Shown: positions 7,674 to 17,087, counted from the stretch's first letter. The stretch: DNA of 26,177 bases from JANMDU01 sp031388245 (GCA_031388245.1 JANNED010000184.1:1-26177), one strand, 5' to 3'. Numbers and translations are program-made. Notes: generated by a model from the letters alone, not told the origin.

Positions 7674-9935
7674 TCAAGCTCGTCTTGCTTGCTCCACATC
7701 TTGCAATTGCGTGACACCAGCGAGCACTTTGGCCAAATGCGCTGCATCGTGAATTTCCACCGTGAGGGTGATCCAGCACGTTGCCTTCACCACATGCTGC
7801 TTCACACTGCGCACAGGCGTTTTCTCCTTTGAAAAAACCTCCATCACGTCGCGCAGCAAGCCGCTTCGCTCTCCTCCAATCACCAGCACATCCACCAGAT
7901 AGCTGGCTTCCGATTTAGGAGCGCCCCAGGCCACGTCGACCAAGCGCTCCCCCTCTTTTTCCAACAAACTGCGCAGCGTTGAGCAGCCAGCGCGATGAAT
8001 GCTCACGCCTTTACCGCGCGTCACATAGCCCGCAATGGCATCGGGCGGCGCGGGCTTGCAGCATTTGGCCAATTGCGTGAGCAAACTGTCCACCCCTACC
8101 ACCAGCACACTGCCTGAAGCTTTTTTGGTGCTGATCTTTTCAGCCACACGCTGTGTGCGCAAAAGCACCTGCTCGTCATCGCTCACCGGCTCCGCTGCGA
8201 CAGGCCGCAGATATTGCTCCATCGTGCGCACAGACAATTCATCTTTGCCCACCACTTCAAACAGACTCTCCGCCGTTTTGAACCCCAGCTGCGCAGCCAA
8301 ATCATCGAGCTTGAGCGCTGTTTTGCCTTCACGCTGCAGAAGTTTTTCAACCAACTCGCGTCCGCGTGCGATCGTCTCTTCCGATTGCAAGGCATTGAAC
8401 CAAGCGCGCACCTTGGCCTTGGCTCGTGGGCTGGCCAAAAAGGGCAGCGCAGGGTTGAGCCAATCGCGCGAAGGACCGCCCTCTTTCGCAGCATGGATTT
8501 CAATGGTCTGGCCATGTGCTAAAGGCGTGTTGAGCGTGACTTGTTGGCCGTTCACGCGCGCACCACGACAACGATGGCCTAAGTTGGTATGCACCGCATA
8601 GGCAAAATCCACTGGCGTTGCGCCATGTGGCAAATCAACGATAGCGGCCTCGGGTGTCAGCACATAAATGCGATCATCCAGAACATGAGCTGGCTGCCCG
8701 TTGGCTGGCAAGTCGCCCGATACATCTTGCTGCCAAGCCAAGAGCTGGCGCAGTACTGCAATTTTTGCATCATAGGTGCCCGTGGCGCTCACGCCGGCAT
8801 AGCCCTTCAACCCCGCCTCTTTGTAGGCCCAATGCGCTGCCACGCCGGTTTCAGCGTGTTGGTGCATCGCATCCGTGCGGATTTGAATTTCGAGCGGGCG
8901 CTTGAATTCATCGTGCACCACGGTATGCAAGCTCTGGTAGCCGTTGGATTTTGGCTTGGCAATGTAATCATCAAACTCCCCTGTGATGGCCTCATACCGC
9001 TCATGCACACGCGACAGCACGGCATAACAGGCGGCAGTGTCGGGCACGATCACGCGCATTGCTTGCACATCCAGCACTTGCGAAAAATCCAAATTTTTGC
9101 CACGCATCTTCCGCGCAATACTGTAAATATGCTTTGGCCTGCCCTGCACTTGTGCAGCAATGCCTTGTGCTGTCAAATCTTGCTGCAAATCTTCGCGCAA
9201 TCGGATCATGCCGGCCTCGCGCTCGACTCGCTTGTCTAGCAGTAGCTTGGCGATGGATTGATAGGTGTCAGGTTCCAAGAAACGGAAAGCCAAATCCTCC
9301 ATTTCCCATTTGATTTGCCAAATGCCTAAGCGATTGGCCAATGGCGCAAACACATGCAAAGCCTCCATGGCTACTGTATGGGGCGCTTCGGATTTGATCG
9401 CAGCGTAATAACGCAAAGTTTGCAAACGCGATGCCAAACGCAACATCACCACACGCAGATCGCGTGAGAAAGCCAGCAGCATTTTTCGGATGTTTTCCGT
9501 CTGACTCGCTGCCCCTGGGCTGAGCTGCATGCGCAACGAAGCTGAGCGCGCCAGCCTTTGCACTTGCACCAGACGTGTGGTCTCAACGGCCAGCGTGGCA
9601 TAGCTTGCGCCAAAGGCTTTGGTGATGACATCCTGCGGCTTGTTCAGATGATCGCAGGCATAGACCAAATAACTTGCTGCTTGCATGGCTTCCGAGCCGC
9701 CGATGCCATGCAAAATCGCGGCCACAGCTTCTGCATGAGCGAAGGTGTTCTCGCCGGTATCCAGCGACTCGCTCGCAATCAAGGGCTCTGCAAACGCGAT
9801 AGCTCGCTCTAACGCCCTACCTCGCAACGCATCCAGCGCCAAATCATCGGCAGCAAAAGACTCACCGGCTACCGCCACCACGGCAAGCTGAAGCTGTGCA
9901 TCTGCAATGCTGGTATTGCTCTGCGAATGCTTCAT
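7674..9935 (-). CDS. relA: GTP pyrophosphokinase (monofunctional ppGpp synthetase) RelA
   Basis: A 753-residue ribosome-associated (p)ppGpp synthetase of the stringent response. The N-terminal HD region is degenerate: the HDxxED hydrolase motif of SpoT is missing (YACDHLNKPQDVITKAFG stands there). The synthetase domain shows RPKHIYSIARKM, then GEFDDYIAKPKSNGYQSLHT, LEIQIRT and ETGVAAHWAYKE. The acidic EFDD (E320-D323) is the ExDD form of synthetase-only RelA, where bifunctional enzymes have RxKD. A TGS domain follows (IYVLTPEAAIVDLPHGATPVDFAYAVH). Then come the zinc-finger-like region with AKCCKPAPPDAIAGYV and HRAGC, and a C-terminal ACT domain. The ATG overlaps the upstream hydrolase stop as ATGA. 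A separate SpoT elsewhere is expected. Confidence 0.95.
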   Translation of the reverse strand: MKHSQSNTSIADAQLQLAVVAVAGESFAADDLALDALRGRALERAIAFAEPLIASESLDTGENTFAHAEAVAAILHGIGGSEAMQAASYLVYACDHLNKPQDVITKAFGASYATLAVETTRLVQVQRLARSASLRMQLSPGAASQTENIRKMLLAFSRDLRVVMLRLASRLQTLRYYAAIKSEAPHTVAMEALHVFAPLANRLGIWQIKWEMEDLAFRFLEPDTYQSIAKLLLDKRVEREAGMIRLREDLQQDLTAQGIAAQVQGRPKHIYSIARKMRGKNLDFSQVLDVQAMRVIVPDTAACYAVLSRVHERYEAITGEFDDYIAKPKSNGYQSLHTVVHDEFKRPLEIQIRTDAMHQHAETGVAAHWAYKEAGLKGYAGVSATGTYDAKIAVLRQLLAWQQDVSGDLPANGQPAHVLDDRIYVLTPEAAIVDLPHGATPVDFAYAVHTNLGHRCRGARVNGQQVTLNTPLAHGQTIEIHAAKEGGPSRDWLNPALPFLASPRAKAKVRAWFNALQSEETIARGRELVEKLLQREGKTALKLDDLAAQLGFKTAESLFEVVGKDELSVRTMEQYLRPVAAEPVSDDEQVLLRTQRVAEKISTKKASGSVLVVGVDSLLTQLAKCCKPAPPDAIAGYVTRGKGVSIHRAGCSTLRSLLEKEGERLVDVAWGAPKSEASYLVDVLVIGGERSGLLRDVMEVFSKEKTPVRSVKQHVVKATCWITLTVEIHDAAHLAKVLAGVTQLQDVEQARRA

Positions 9936-10861
9936 GCGCCAAAGAGAAAATCTTCCACCGCTTGCAGCTGATCACGCTGCACCAAGGTGGGCGCATGCCC
10001 TACATTTTCAAACTGCACCAGCTTGGCTTTTGGCCCGCGCTTTTGCATCAGCGCAGCCGTCTCCGCACTGATCAAATCCGATTGCGCACCGCGAATCAGC
10101 AAGGTCTCCGATGAAATCGCGTCATACAGCTGCCACAGCATGGCTTCTCCTTGAGCTGCCACCTCTGGCGTTGTCGCACGCACGGGCACGGCAATCGCTG
10201 GGTCGTAATGCAATTTGAAGCGCGTGCCCTTGCCGGACATGTCTGGCCGAATCATCGGCTTGCACAGCTCGCGCCATTGCTCAGGGCTATGCGGGCCAAA
10301 GCTGGTGGATATCTCCCACATGTAGTCCATCGCTGCTTGTTCACTGTCAAAGCGTTTGTCTGCGCCCAAATAGCTGCTGATGCGCTGCAAAGCAGCCCAT
10401 TGCACCACTGGCCCGATGTCATTGAGAATGAGTTTGCGTGGCTTGAGTGCGCCAAGCTGAGGCATGAGCGCAGTTTGCGCGGCAACAGCAATGCCAATCA
10501 AGCCGCCCATGCTGGTGCCGATCCAATCGATGGTTTGCGCACCCTGGCCTTTGAGTGCCATCAACAGCGTCAACAAATCCGCCGCATACTGCGGCACTTG
10601 ATACAGTGCAGGATCAGGAAGCCAATCGCTCATGCCGCGCCCGGCAACATCCACACTCACCACGCGGCAGCGTTGGCCATCTGGTCCAATCAGTTTCTGT
10701 GCCAGCACATCAAAATCCAAGCCTTGGCGTGCAAGAGCATGCACACACAGCACCACATGCGAATGGTGCCCTGAGCCCCAGCTCCAATAAGCCATGCGAT
10801 GCGTGCCAGGGCTTGCGCCAGCATGATCGCATTCAATACGTTGAAGATCAGCATTTATCAT
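9932..10861 (-). CDS. Alpha/beta-fold hydrolase
   Basis: A 309-residue alpha/beta hydrolase. The oxyanion region HALARQGLDFD sits where family members have HG. The nucleophile elbow is GTSMGG (serine within DWIGTSMGGLIGI). The acid residue probably lies in the segment LIRGAQSDLIS, and the catalytic histidine is in NVGHAPTL. Many Burkholderiales annotate homologues simply as hydrolase, and the substrate cannot be inferred. Its TGA overlaps the relA ATG by four bases, so relA is probably translated from this message. The ATG at 10861 is preceded by a weak TAGGAT box but no good -35. Confidence 0.85.
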   Translation of the reverse strand: MINADLQRIECDHAGASPGTHRMAYWSWGSGHHSHVVLCVHALARQGLDFDVLAQKLIGPDGQRCRVVSVDVAGRGMSDWLPDPALYQVPQYAADLLTLLMALKGQGAQTIDWIGTSMGGLIGIAVAAQTALMPQLGALKPRKLILNDIGPVVQWAALQRISSYLGADKRFDSEQAAMDYMWEISTSFGPHSPEQWRELCKPMIRPDMSGKGTRFKLHYDPAIAVPVRATTPEVAAQGEAMLWQLYDAISSETLLIRGAQSDLISAETAALMQKRGPKAKLVQFENVGHAPTLVQRDQLQAVEDFLFGA

Positions 10862-11203
10862 GACTGCATCCTAGCTGAGTTTTGCGCTCAATGAAGGTGC
10901 ATTTTGATTTTTACAGCCTCGCTGCAACTGCCCCTTTGCAGCGCAGAATTTGCTTCGTACAGTTTGAAAATTGAGTCATGTGCAGCCAAGGCGTGCAAGC
11001 ACGGTGAGCTCCAACAAGAACAACGGGTGGTAGGGGTGATTTATTCTGGGATATACAGCTACAGCGGAAGTGATGAGGCAGCAATTGGAGAGGATAAGAC
11101 AGGAGGAGCGCCAGCCGAAGGCCAATGCGGGGGACATTCGCAAAGTGAGGTAGCTCAAGCGCAGACGTGCTGTAGAAATATTGGGGTGAGCACAAGCAAG
11201 CGC
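10862..11203. other. Gene-poor intergenic stretch between uvrA and the hydrolase-relA operon
   Basis: This 342-nt stretch holds no reading frame I can support. Two short overlapping frames of 60 to about 100 codons exist on each strand, but none resembles a known family and they mutually exclude each other. The plus strand from about 11000 to 11200 is clearly purine-rich. A perfect 8-bp hairpin lies at 10920-10943. The region must also contain the promoter of the hydrolase gene and the 3' end of the uvrA transcript. No tmRNA, 4.5S, RNase P or tRNA signature was recognised. Confidence 0.6.
10920..10943. repeat. Perfect 8-bp hairpin in the intergenic region
   Basis: The arms CGCTGCAA (10920-10927) and TTGCAGCG (10936-10943) enclose CTGCCCCT. 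No T-run follows on either strand, so it is not a typical intrinsic terminator. It lies about 60 bases upstream of the hydrolase ATG. Confidence 0.5.
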
Positions 11204-14200
11204 TCAAGAACGAGCTAGAACATCAGCCAACGCCACCCCCGTATGTGTCTTCTTGCGCACCAGCTCTTCCGGCGTACACATCGCCACAATCTTGCCGCCC
11301 TCGTTGCCGCCCTCTGGCCCGAGATCAATGATCCAATCGGCCTCGGCGATGACATCCAAATCGTGCTCAATCACGATGACGCTGTGGCCGCCGTTGACGA
11401 GGCGGTGCAAGACGTGGATGAGTTTTTCGACGTCTTGCATGTGCAGACCCACGGTGGGTTCATCCAACACATACAGCGTGTGCGGGGCTTTGTTGCCGCG
11501 CTTGCCGACCTCATCGCGCACTTTGGACAGCTCGGTGACGAGTTTGATACGTTGTGCCTCGCCGCCGCTGAGTGTGGGCGATGGTTGGCCGAGCGTGAGA
11601 TAGCCCAGCCCCACATCTTTGAGCAGTTGCAAGGGATGTCCAATGCTGGGCATGGTGGCGAAGAATTCAACGGCTTCGTCCACCTCCATTGTGAGCACAT
11701 CGCCGATGCTTTTGCCGCGCCAGCTCACAGCCAGCGTTTCGGGATTAAACCGCGCACCATGGCAAACCTCGCAGGGCACTTTCACATCGGGCAGGAAGCT
11801 CATCTCAATAGTTCGCATGCCTTGGCCCTCGCAGCCGGGGCAGCGGCCCTCGCCGGTGTTGAAGCTAAAGCGCCCGGGGGCGTAGCCGCGCGCTTTGGCC
11901 TCAAGCGTTTCAGCAAAGAGCTTGCGAATGGCATCCCAAAAGCCAATATAAGTAGCAGGGCAAGAGCGCGGTGTTTTACCAATCGGGGTTTGATCGACTT
12001 CAAGCACGCGATCCAGCTGCGCCCAAGCATCGATGCCGTCGCAATTTTTCCAAGCTTTGAAATCAGGCGCTTCACGCTTCATGCCGCGCGCTGTGACGGC
12101 GGCATACACGTTGGCCAGCAACACGTCTCTTGCAAAGGTGGATTTACCAGAGCCTGATACGCCGGTGATCGCGACCAAGCGCTTCAGCGGCACATCGCAG
12201 CTCACGTTTTTCAAATTGTGCAGCGTGGCGTTTTTGACCGTGAGCTTGAATTCACCATCAATCTTGCGGCGCGGATGCAGCGGATGCACCATAGCATCGC
12301 GCAAGTAACGCCCCGTGGCCGATTCAGGCACAGCCATGATGTCGGCCACCGAGCCCTGTGCGACCACTTGGCCGCCGCGCTTGCCAGCGCTGGGCCCAAT
12401 GTCAATAATGTGCTCGGCGCGGCGGATCGTGTCCACGTCGTGCTCTACCACCACGAGCGGGTTGCCCTTCTCGCTGAGCTTGTGCAGCGCGTTGAGCAAG
12501 ATTTGATTGTCACGCGCATGCAAGCCAATGGTGGGCTCATCGAGCACGTAGCAGACGCCTTGCAAATTGCTGCCCAACTGCGCAGCCAAGCGAATGCGCT
12601 GCGCCTCGCCGCCCGAGAGTGTGGGCGCGCCGCGATCCAGCGTGAGGTAGCCCAAACCCACTTCTTCTAAAAACTCCAAGCGGCCTTTGATCTCGGAAAT
12701 CAAATCACGGCCAATATCGGCTTCTCGGCCTGAGAGCTTGAGGCTTTCTATCCACAAGCGAACATCGCGCACAGACAAGCGCGCTACATCTGTGATGCCA
12801 GATTTGCTGAACTTCACAAAACGCGCTTGCTTGTTCAATCGCGTGCCACCGCAGCTTGCGCAATCTTGATCGCTCACATCTTCGACTTCAACTTCGGCAA
12901 AGCTTTGCTCGCGGCCTCGGTTGTCGTCATCACGCACGGAATCATCAAGTGCTTTGCGCTGCTCGCGTGTGAGCTGTTTGCCTGTGCCCACGCAATCGGG
13001 GCACCAGCCGTGTTTGCTGTTGTAGGAAAACAGGCGCGGATCCAGCTCGGGGTAGCTCGTGGCGCAGACAGGGCAGGCGCGCTTGGTGGAAAACACTTGC
13101 ATCTCGCCGATCTTGGCAGTCGATGCTTTCAACTCCATAGCAGTCTTCAAGCCATCGAGCGAAGTCATCACATGCACCACGCCTTTGCCATGTTCCAGCG
13201 CTGTTTCCAGAGCAGATCTCAGCGCCGCTTCATTCTCTGGCTTCATCACCAAATCAGCCACCGGCAGCTCCACCGTGTGCTCTTTGAATCGATCAATACG
13301 CGGGAAACCGGTGGTGGGCAGAAACTCGCCATCGATGCGAAGATGTGTGTAGCCACGCGGGCGCGCCCAATCGGCCAGCTCGGTGTAGACGCCTTTGCGC
13401 GAGATCACCAGTGGTGCGAGGATGCCGATGTGGCGGCCTTTATAAACCGTCATGAGCTGGGCAGCTATGCGATCTGCCGTTTGTGGCTGCACAGCGGCAT
13501 CATCGTGCACGCAATGCTGCGTGCCGAGCTTCACGTATAGAAGGCGCAAAAAGTGCCACACCTCCGTCGTCGTGCCCACGGTGGATTTGCGGCCACCGCG
13601 CGAGAGGCGCTGCTCAATCGCCACCGTGGGCGGAATGCCAAACACCGCGTCCACCTCTGGCCGCCCTGCGGGCTGCACGATGCTGCGCGCATAAGCATTC
13701 AAGCTTTCCAGATAGCGGCGCTGACCTTCGTTGAACAGAATGTCGAAAGCGAGCGTGGACTTGCCTGAGCCTGAAACGCCCGAGACAACCGTGAATTTGC
13801 CGCGCGGAATATTGACCGACAAGCCTTTCAGGTTGTGCTCACGCGCATTGACGATTTGAATGCAGTTATCGCTCTGTCTTGAAGCCTTTTTGGCATCTTG
13901 CCGGCTTTTATATTGCGCAGAATGCTCATAATTTAATAGCAGAGCAGATTTTTCATGCACTGTCATGCCGTTTAAACCCAGCGCTGAATCGTATTCGCGC
14001 AGAGCTTGCGCGGTGAACGAAGTCGCGTGGTACTTCACATCTTCTGGCATGCCAAATGCCACCACAGCGCCACCTGCATCGCCGCCTTCAGGCCCCAAAT
14101 CAATCAACCAATCGCTAGAGCGAATCACATCCAAATTGTGCTCAATCACCAGCACGGAATGCCCTGCATCGAGCAGCTTGCGCATCGCACGCATGAGTTT

Positions 14201-16954
14201 GCTGATGTCTTCAAAATGCAGGCCCGTCGTGGGCTCATCAAAAAGGAAGAGCGTGCCCTTGGTGGCAAGGCGTTGCTTAGATTTCGCCGCATCGCGCGCT
14301 GCCTCAGCCAAGAAGCCAGCTAGTTTTAAGCGTTGGGATTCGCCGCCGGAGAGCGTGGGCACACTCTGGCCCAGCTTCACATACTCCAAGCCCACATCCA
14401 TGATCGGCTGAATGGCTCGGATCACATCGCGGTCATTCGCAAACAGCTTGGCCGCCTCGCTCACGGTGAGCTCCAGCACATCAAAGGGATTCAAGCTGCG
14501 CCTTTGACCCCCATACTCACGCTCAACTTTGATTTCCAAAATCTCAGGCCGGTAGCGCTTGCCATCGCAATCAGGGCAACGCAAATACACATCCGATAAA
14601 AATTGCATCTCCACATGCTCAAAGCCTGATCCACCGCAAGCAGGGCAGCGGCCATCGCCGCTGTTGAAGCTGAATTTGCTGGCGGTGTAGTTGCGTTGTT
14701 TGGAGATCGGTAAAGCGGCGAAGATCTCGCGCACAGCATCCCAAGCGCCTACGTAGCTGGCGGGGTTGGAGCGCGCTGTTTTGCCAATCGGTGATTGATC
14801 AACAAACACGACATCGCTGAGCTGCTCTGCCCCAAGCAAGCGATCATGTGCGCCAGGTGTCTCGGTGGCTTTACCAAAATAGCGCATGAGCGCGGGCGCG
14901 AGCACGTCTTGAATCAAGGTGGATTTGCCCGAACCGGATACGCCTGTGATGCACACGAGGCGCTGCAAAGGCAGCTCAATGCTCACATGCTTTAAGTTGT
15001 GCTGCGTCGCGCCTTCCAAGATCAGGCGCGGCGTGTTGCCGCTCACGAGGCGCTTCAAGCCCATGCTGATTTGCTTGCGTGCGCCGAGGTATGCGCCGGT
15101 GAGCGTGTCTGCATCGCGCAGCTGGGCGGGCGTGCCATCAAACACCATAGAGCCACCGCGCTCCCCGGGGCCCGGGCCCATATCAATCACTCGGTCTGCG
15201 GCCAGCATCACTGCCGGATCATGCTCGACCACGACCAATGTGTTGCCCGCATCGCGCAGGCGCAGCATGGCTTGGGTGATGCGATCCATATCGCGCGGAT
15301 GCAGGCCGATGCTGGGCTCATCGAGCACGAAGAGCGTGTTGACCAGCGATGTGCCTAAAGCCGTCGTTAAGTTAATGCGCTGCACCTCGCCGCCAGAGAG
15401 TGTGCGGCTCTGGCGATCCAGCGTGAGATAACCAATGCCCACATCACACAAATATTTCAAGCGCGTGCAAATCTCTTCAAGAAGCATGGCTAACGCACGG
15501 GCATCAGCGCTTGCAGGATCGAGGCCAGAATCCGCTCGCACGGCATCGAAGAAAGCACACAATTTATCCAGCGGCATGAGCATCAAGTCATGCAAACTGA
15601 GGCCGGGCAAAGTTTCCAATTGCTCGCGCGACCATTTCACGCCCGCTGGCAAGAAGCGCTTGGCTGGCGGCATCGCACTGTCTGCTTGGTTCTTCGTGCC
15701 CACACGCCAAAGCAGCGCATCGCCTCGCAGGCGTGCGCCATCGCAGGTGTGGCATTTTGTGTAGCTACGGTATTTGCTGAGCAAGACGCGGATATGCATC
15801 TTGTACGATTTCGTCTCAAGATAAGCAAAGAAGCGCCGCACGCCGTACCAAACCTTGCCCCACTGGCCTTCTTTGTACGCGGGGTTGCCTTGAATCACCC
15901 ATTGCTGCTGCTCGGGCGTGAGCTTGCTCCAAGCGGTGTCGCGCGGAATGCCAGCTGCTTCGGCATGGCGCATCAAATCATCTTGGCATTCCCCCCAAGC
16001 AGGCGTTTGAAACACCTTCACCGCACCAGCTCGCAGGGTAAGCCGCGCATCTGGCATCACTAAGCCATAATCCACGCCGATCACGCGACCGAAGCCTTTG
16101 CAGGTGGGACACGCGCCATGCGGTGAGTTGAAGGAAAACAAACTTGGCGTGGGCTGCGTGTAGCGCAAATCACTTTCAGGGCAATGCAGGCCGGTGGAGA
16201 ATTTCCATATCTCTTGAGCGCCCCCATCATCCACATTTTCGCCCGCATACACACTCATGCGCCCGCTGCCGCGTTTCAAAGCCAGCTCAATGGCCTCCAT
16301 CACGCGCACTTTCTCAGCGCTTTCGATTTTGAAACGATCAGCAACAACATCGAGCACTTTGCGCGTGGCATCTGCCACTTTGATTTCGCGCTCGGCTTGC
16401 ACACGCGTGAAGCCACTGGCAGAGAGCCATTGCGCGACTTCTTCTGCTGTGGTGTTGGCCGGCAGCTCAACCGGAAAAGTCACGACAAGGCGGGGATCGG
16501 ATGTAAAGTTTGAGGCCTTGGCACGTGCAACAATTTGGGCATAAATCGTGTCCCCATTGTCATGCAACACGGGCAGCGCCGTTTGCCGATCATACAAATT
16601 AGCCAGTCGCGCGAAGAGCAATTTCAAATGATCATTGAGCTCTGTCATCGTGCCCACAGTAGAGCGCGATGAGCGCACGGGATTGGTCTGATCAATCGCA
16701 ATCGCAGCGGGCACGCCCTCTACTTTATCGACCTGCGGCTTGTCCATGCGATCCATGAATTGGCGGGCATACGCTGAGAAGGTTTCTACATAGCGGCGCT
16801 GGCCTTCGGCAAACAGCGTGTCAAACACCAAGCTCGATTTGCCCGAGCCGCTTTGCCCGGTGACGACTGTCAACTCACCCGTTTTGAAATCGACATTGAG
16901 ATTTTTTAAATTATGTTGCCGCGCACCAGTGATGCGGATACTGCCCTGAGTCAT
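11204..16954 (-). CDS. uvrA: Double-length excinuclease ABC subunit A (UvrA-UvrA fusion)
   Basis: A protein of 1,916 residues, about twice the usual UvrA (940-970), made of two complete UvrA-like halves (about 1-990 and 1035-1916) joined by a linker. Each half has two ABC ATPase cassettes, giving four Walker A motifs (G33-S40, then near 671, 1056 and 1597), four LSGGE signatures and four Walker B motifs (LDEPSIGLH, FDEPTTGLH, LDEPTIGLH, LDEPTVGLH). UvrA recognises DNA damage and loads UvrB in nucleotide excision repair. Half B keeps the first zinc module (CPVC...CPDC); in half A this is degenerate (HCPESD where CPxC is expected). Both halves keep the second zinc module. The start chosen is ATG 16954 (MTQGSIRI), matching the usual UvrA beginning; ATG 16978 is possible. 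Long UvrA forms are known in Burkholderiales and Chlamydiae, normally besides a standard UvrA. Confidence 0.93.
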   Translation of the reverse strand: MTQGSIRITGARQHNLKNLNVDFKTGELTVVTGQSGSGKSSLVFDTLFAEGQRRYVETFSAYARQFMDRMDKPQVDKVEGVPAAIAIDQTNPVRSSRSTVGTMTELNDHLKLLFARLANLYDRQTALPVLHDNGDTIYAQIVARAKASNFTSDPRLVVTFPVELPANTTAEEVAQWLSASGFTRVQAEREIKVADATRKVLDVVADRFKIESAEKVRVMEAIELALKRGSGRMSVYAGENVDDGGAQEIWKFSTGLHCPESDLRYTQPTPSLFSFNSPHGACPTCKGFGRVIGVDYGLVMPDARLTLRAGAVKVFQTPAWGECQDDLMRHAEAAGIPRDTAWSKLTPEQQQWVIQGNPAYKEGQWGKVWYGVRRFFAYLETKSYKMHIRVLLSKYRSYTKCHTCDGARLRGDALLWRVGTKNQADSAMPPAKRFLPAGVKWSREQLETLPGLSLHDLMLMPLDKLCAFFDAVRADSGLDPASADARALAMLLEEICTRLKYLCDVGIGYLTLDRQSRTLSGGEVQRINLTTALGTSLVNTLFVLDEPSIGLHPRDMDRITQAMLRLRDAGNTLVVVEHDPAVMLAADRVIDMGPGPGERGGSMVFDGTPAQLRDADTLTGAYLGARKQISMGLKRLVSGNTPRLILEGATQHNLKHVSIELPLQRLVCITGVSGSGKSTLIQDVLAPALMRYFGKATETPGAHDRLLGAEQLSDVVFVDQSPIGKTARSNPASYVGAWDAVREIFAALPISKQRNYTASKFSFNSGDGRCPACGGSGFEHVEMQFLSDVYLRCPDCDGKRYRPEILEIKVEREYGGQRRSLNPFDVLELTVSEAAKLFANDRDVIRAIQPIMDVGLEYVKLGQSVPTLSGGESQRLKLAGFLAEAARDAAKSKQRLATKGTLFLFDEPTTGLHFEDISKLMRAMRKLLDAGHSVLVIEHNLDVIRSSDWLIDLGPEGGDAGGAVVAFGMPEDVKYHATSFTAQALREYDSALGLNGMTVHEKSALLLNYEHSAQYKSRQDAKKASRQSDNCIQIVNAREHNLKGLSVNIPRGKFTVVSGVSGSGKSTLAFDILFNEGQRRYLESLNAYARSIVQPAGRPEVDAVFGIPPTVAIEQRLSRGGRKSTVGTTTEVWHFLRLLYVKLGTQHCVHDDAAVQPQTADRIAAQLMTVYKGRHIGILAPLVISRKGVYTELADWARPRGYTHLRIDGEFLPTTGFPRIDRFKEHTVELPVADLVMKPENEAALRSALETALEHGKGVVHVMTSLDGLKTAMELKASTAKIGEMQVFSTKRACPVCATSYPELDPRLFSYNSKHGWCPDCVGTGKQLTREQRKALDDSVRDDDNRGREQSFAEVEVEDVSDQDCASCGGTRLNKQARFVKFSKSGITDVARLSVRDVRLWIESLKLSGREADIGRDLISEIKGRLEFLEEVGLGYLTLDRGAPTLSGGEAQRIRLAAQLGSNLQGVCYVLDEPTIGLHARDNQILLNALHKLSEKGNPLVVVEHDVDTIRRAEHIIDIGPSAGKRGGQVVAQGSVADIMAVPESATGRYLRDAMVHPLHPRRKIDGEFKLTVKNATLHNLKNVSCDVPLKRLVAITGVSGSGKSTFARDVLLANVYAAVTARGMKREAPDFKAWKNCDGIDAWAQLDRVLEVDQTPIGKTPRSCPATYIGFWDAIRKLFAETLEAKARGYAPGRFSFNTGEGRCPGCEGQGMRTIEMSFLPDVKVPCEVCHGARFNPETLAVSWRGKSIGDVLTMEVDEAVEFFATMPSIGHPLQLLKDVGLGYLTLGQPSPTLSGGEAQRIKLVTELSKVRDEVGKRGNKAPHTLYVLDEPTVGLHMQDVEKLIHVLHRLVNGGHSVIVIEHDLDVIAEADWIIDLGPEGGNEGGKIVAMCTPEELVRKKTHTGVALADVLARS
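13924..13945 (-). repeat. Hairpin-repeat-like 22-mer within the UvrA linker
   Basis: On the coding strand this AT-rich 22-mer begins GCTCTGCTATT and ends ATGAGC. It matches 24150-24171 (plus strand, inside liuD) at 19 of 22 positions. Its plus-strand reading at 13921-13941 also resembles the reverse complement of the 7648 repeat (17 of 21). It encodes part of the linker ALLLNYEHS between the two UvrA halves. Confidence 0.4.
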
Positions 16955-17050
16955 GAGCTGTCTTTCTGACGTTTGCATTGTTAGCAGGAGATACCGCTGC
17001 AAGCCCAAATATTGTAGAGAGTTCAGGCCAGCGAATCCGCCACAAGGTCT

Positions 17051-17079
17051 TTGACGTATCCCAAGACACACGCTAACAT
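17051..17079 (+). promoter_or_regulatory. Candidate sigma-70 promoter, close to a start codon
   Basis: TTGACG (17051-17056) and TAACAT (17074-17079) are separated by exactly 17 bp. The predicted transcription start is near 17086 and the ATG of the next gene is at 17088, so the transcript may have no leader. The -35 matches five of six consensus bases and the -10 four of six. Confidence 0.5.
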
Positions 17080-17087
17080 GGACACCG

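Noticed and set aside
8035..8601. 188-codon plus-strand open frame
   Set aside because: Antisense to the conserved C-terminal half of RelA, with no family resemblance.
10151..10774. 207-codon plus-strand open frame
   Set aside because: Antisense to the alpha/beta hydrolase gene; rich in H, R and C as expected for a shadow.
10911..11207. 98-codon and overlapping 60-codon minus-strand frames downstream of uvrA
   Set aside because: Neither has a ribosome binding site or recognised motif, they overlap in different frames, and codon use is unlike neighbouring genes.
11243..12157. 304-codon plus-strand open frame
   Set aside because: Antisense to the fourth ABC cassette of UvrA; long open shadows are common opposite GC-biased coding DNA.
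12827..13540. 237-codon plus-strand open frame
   Set aside because: Antisense to the second-half insertion domain of UvrA, with no family resemblance.
15156..15180. GC-rich palindromic run resembling the liuD repeat
   Set aside because: It encodes the conserved UvrA segment DMGPGPGERGG, so the base pattern is explained by protein sequence.
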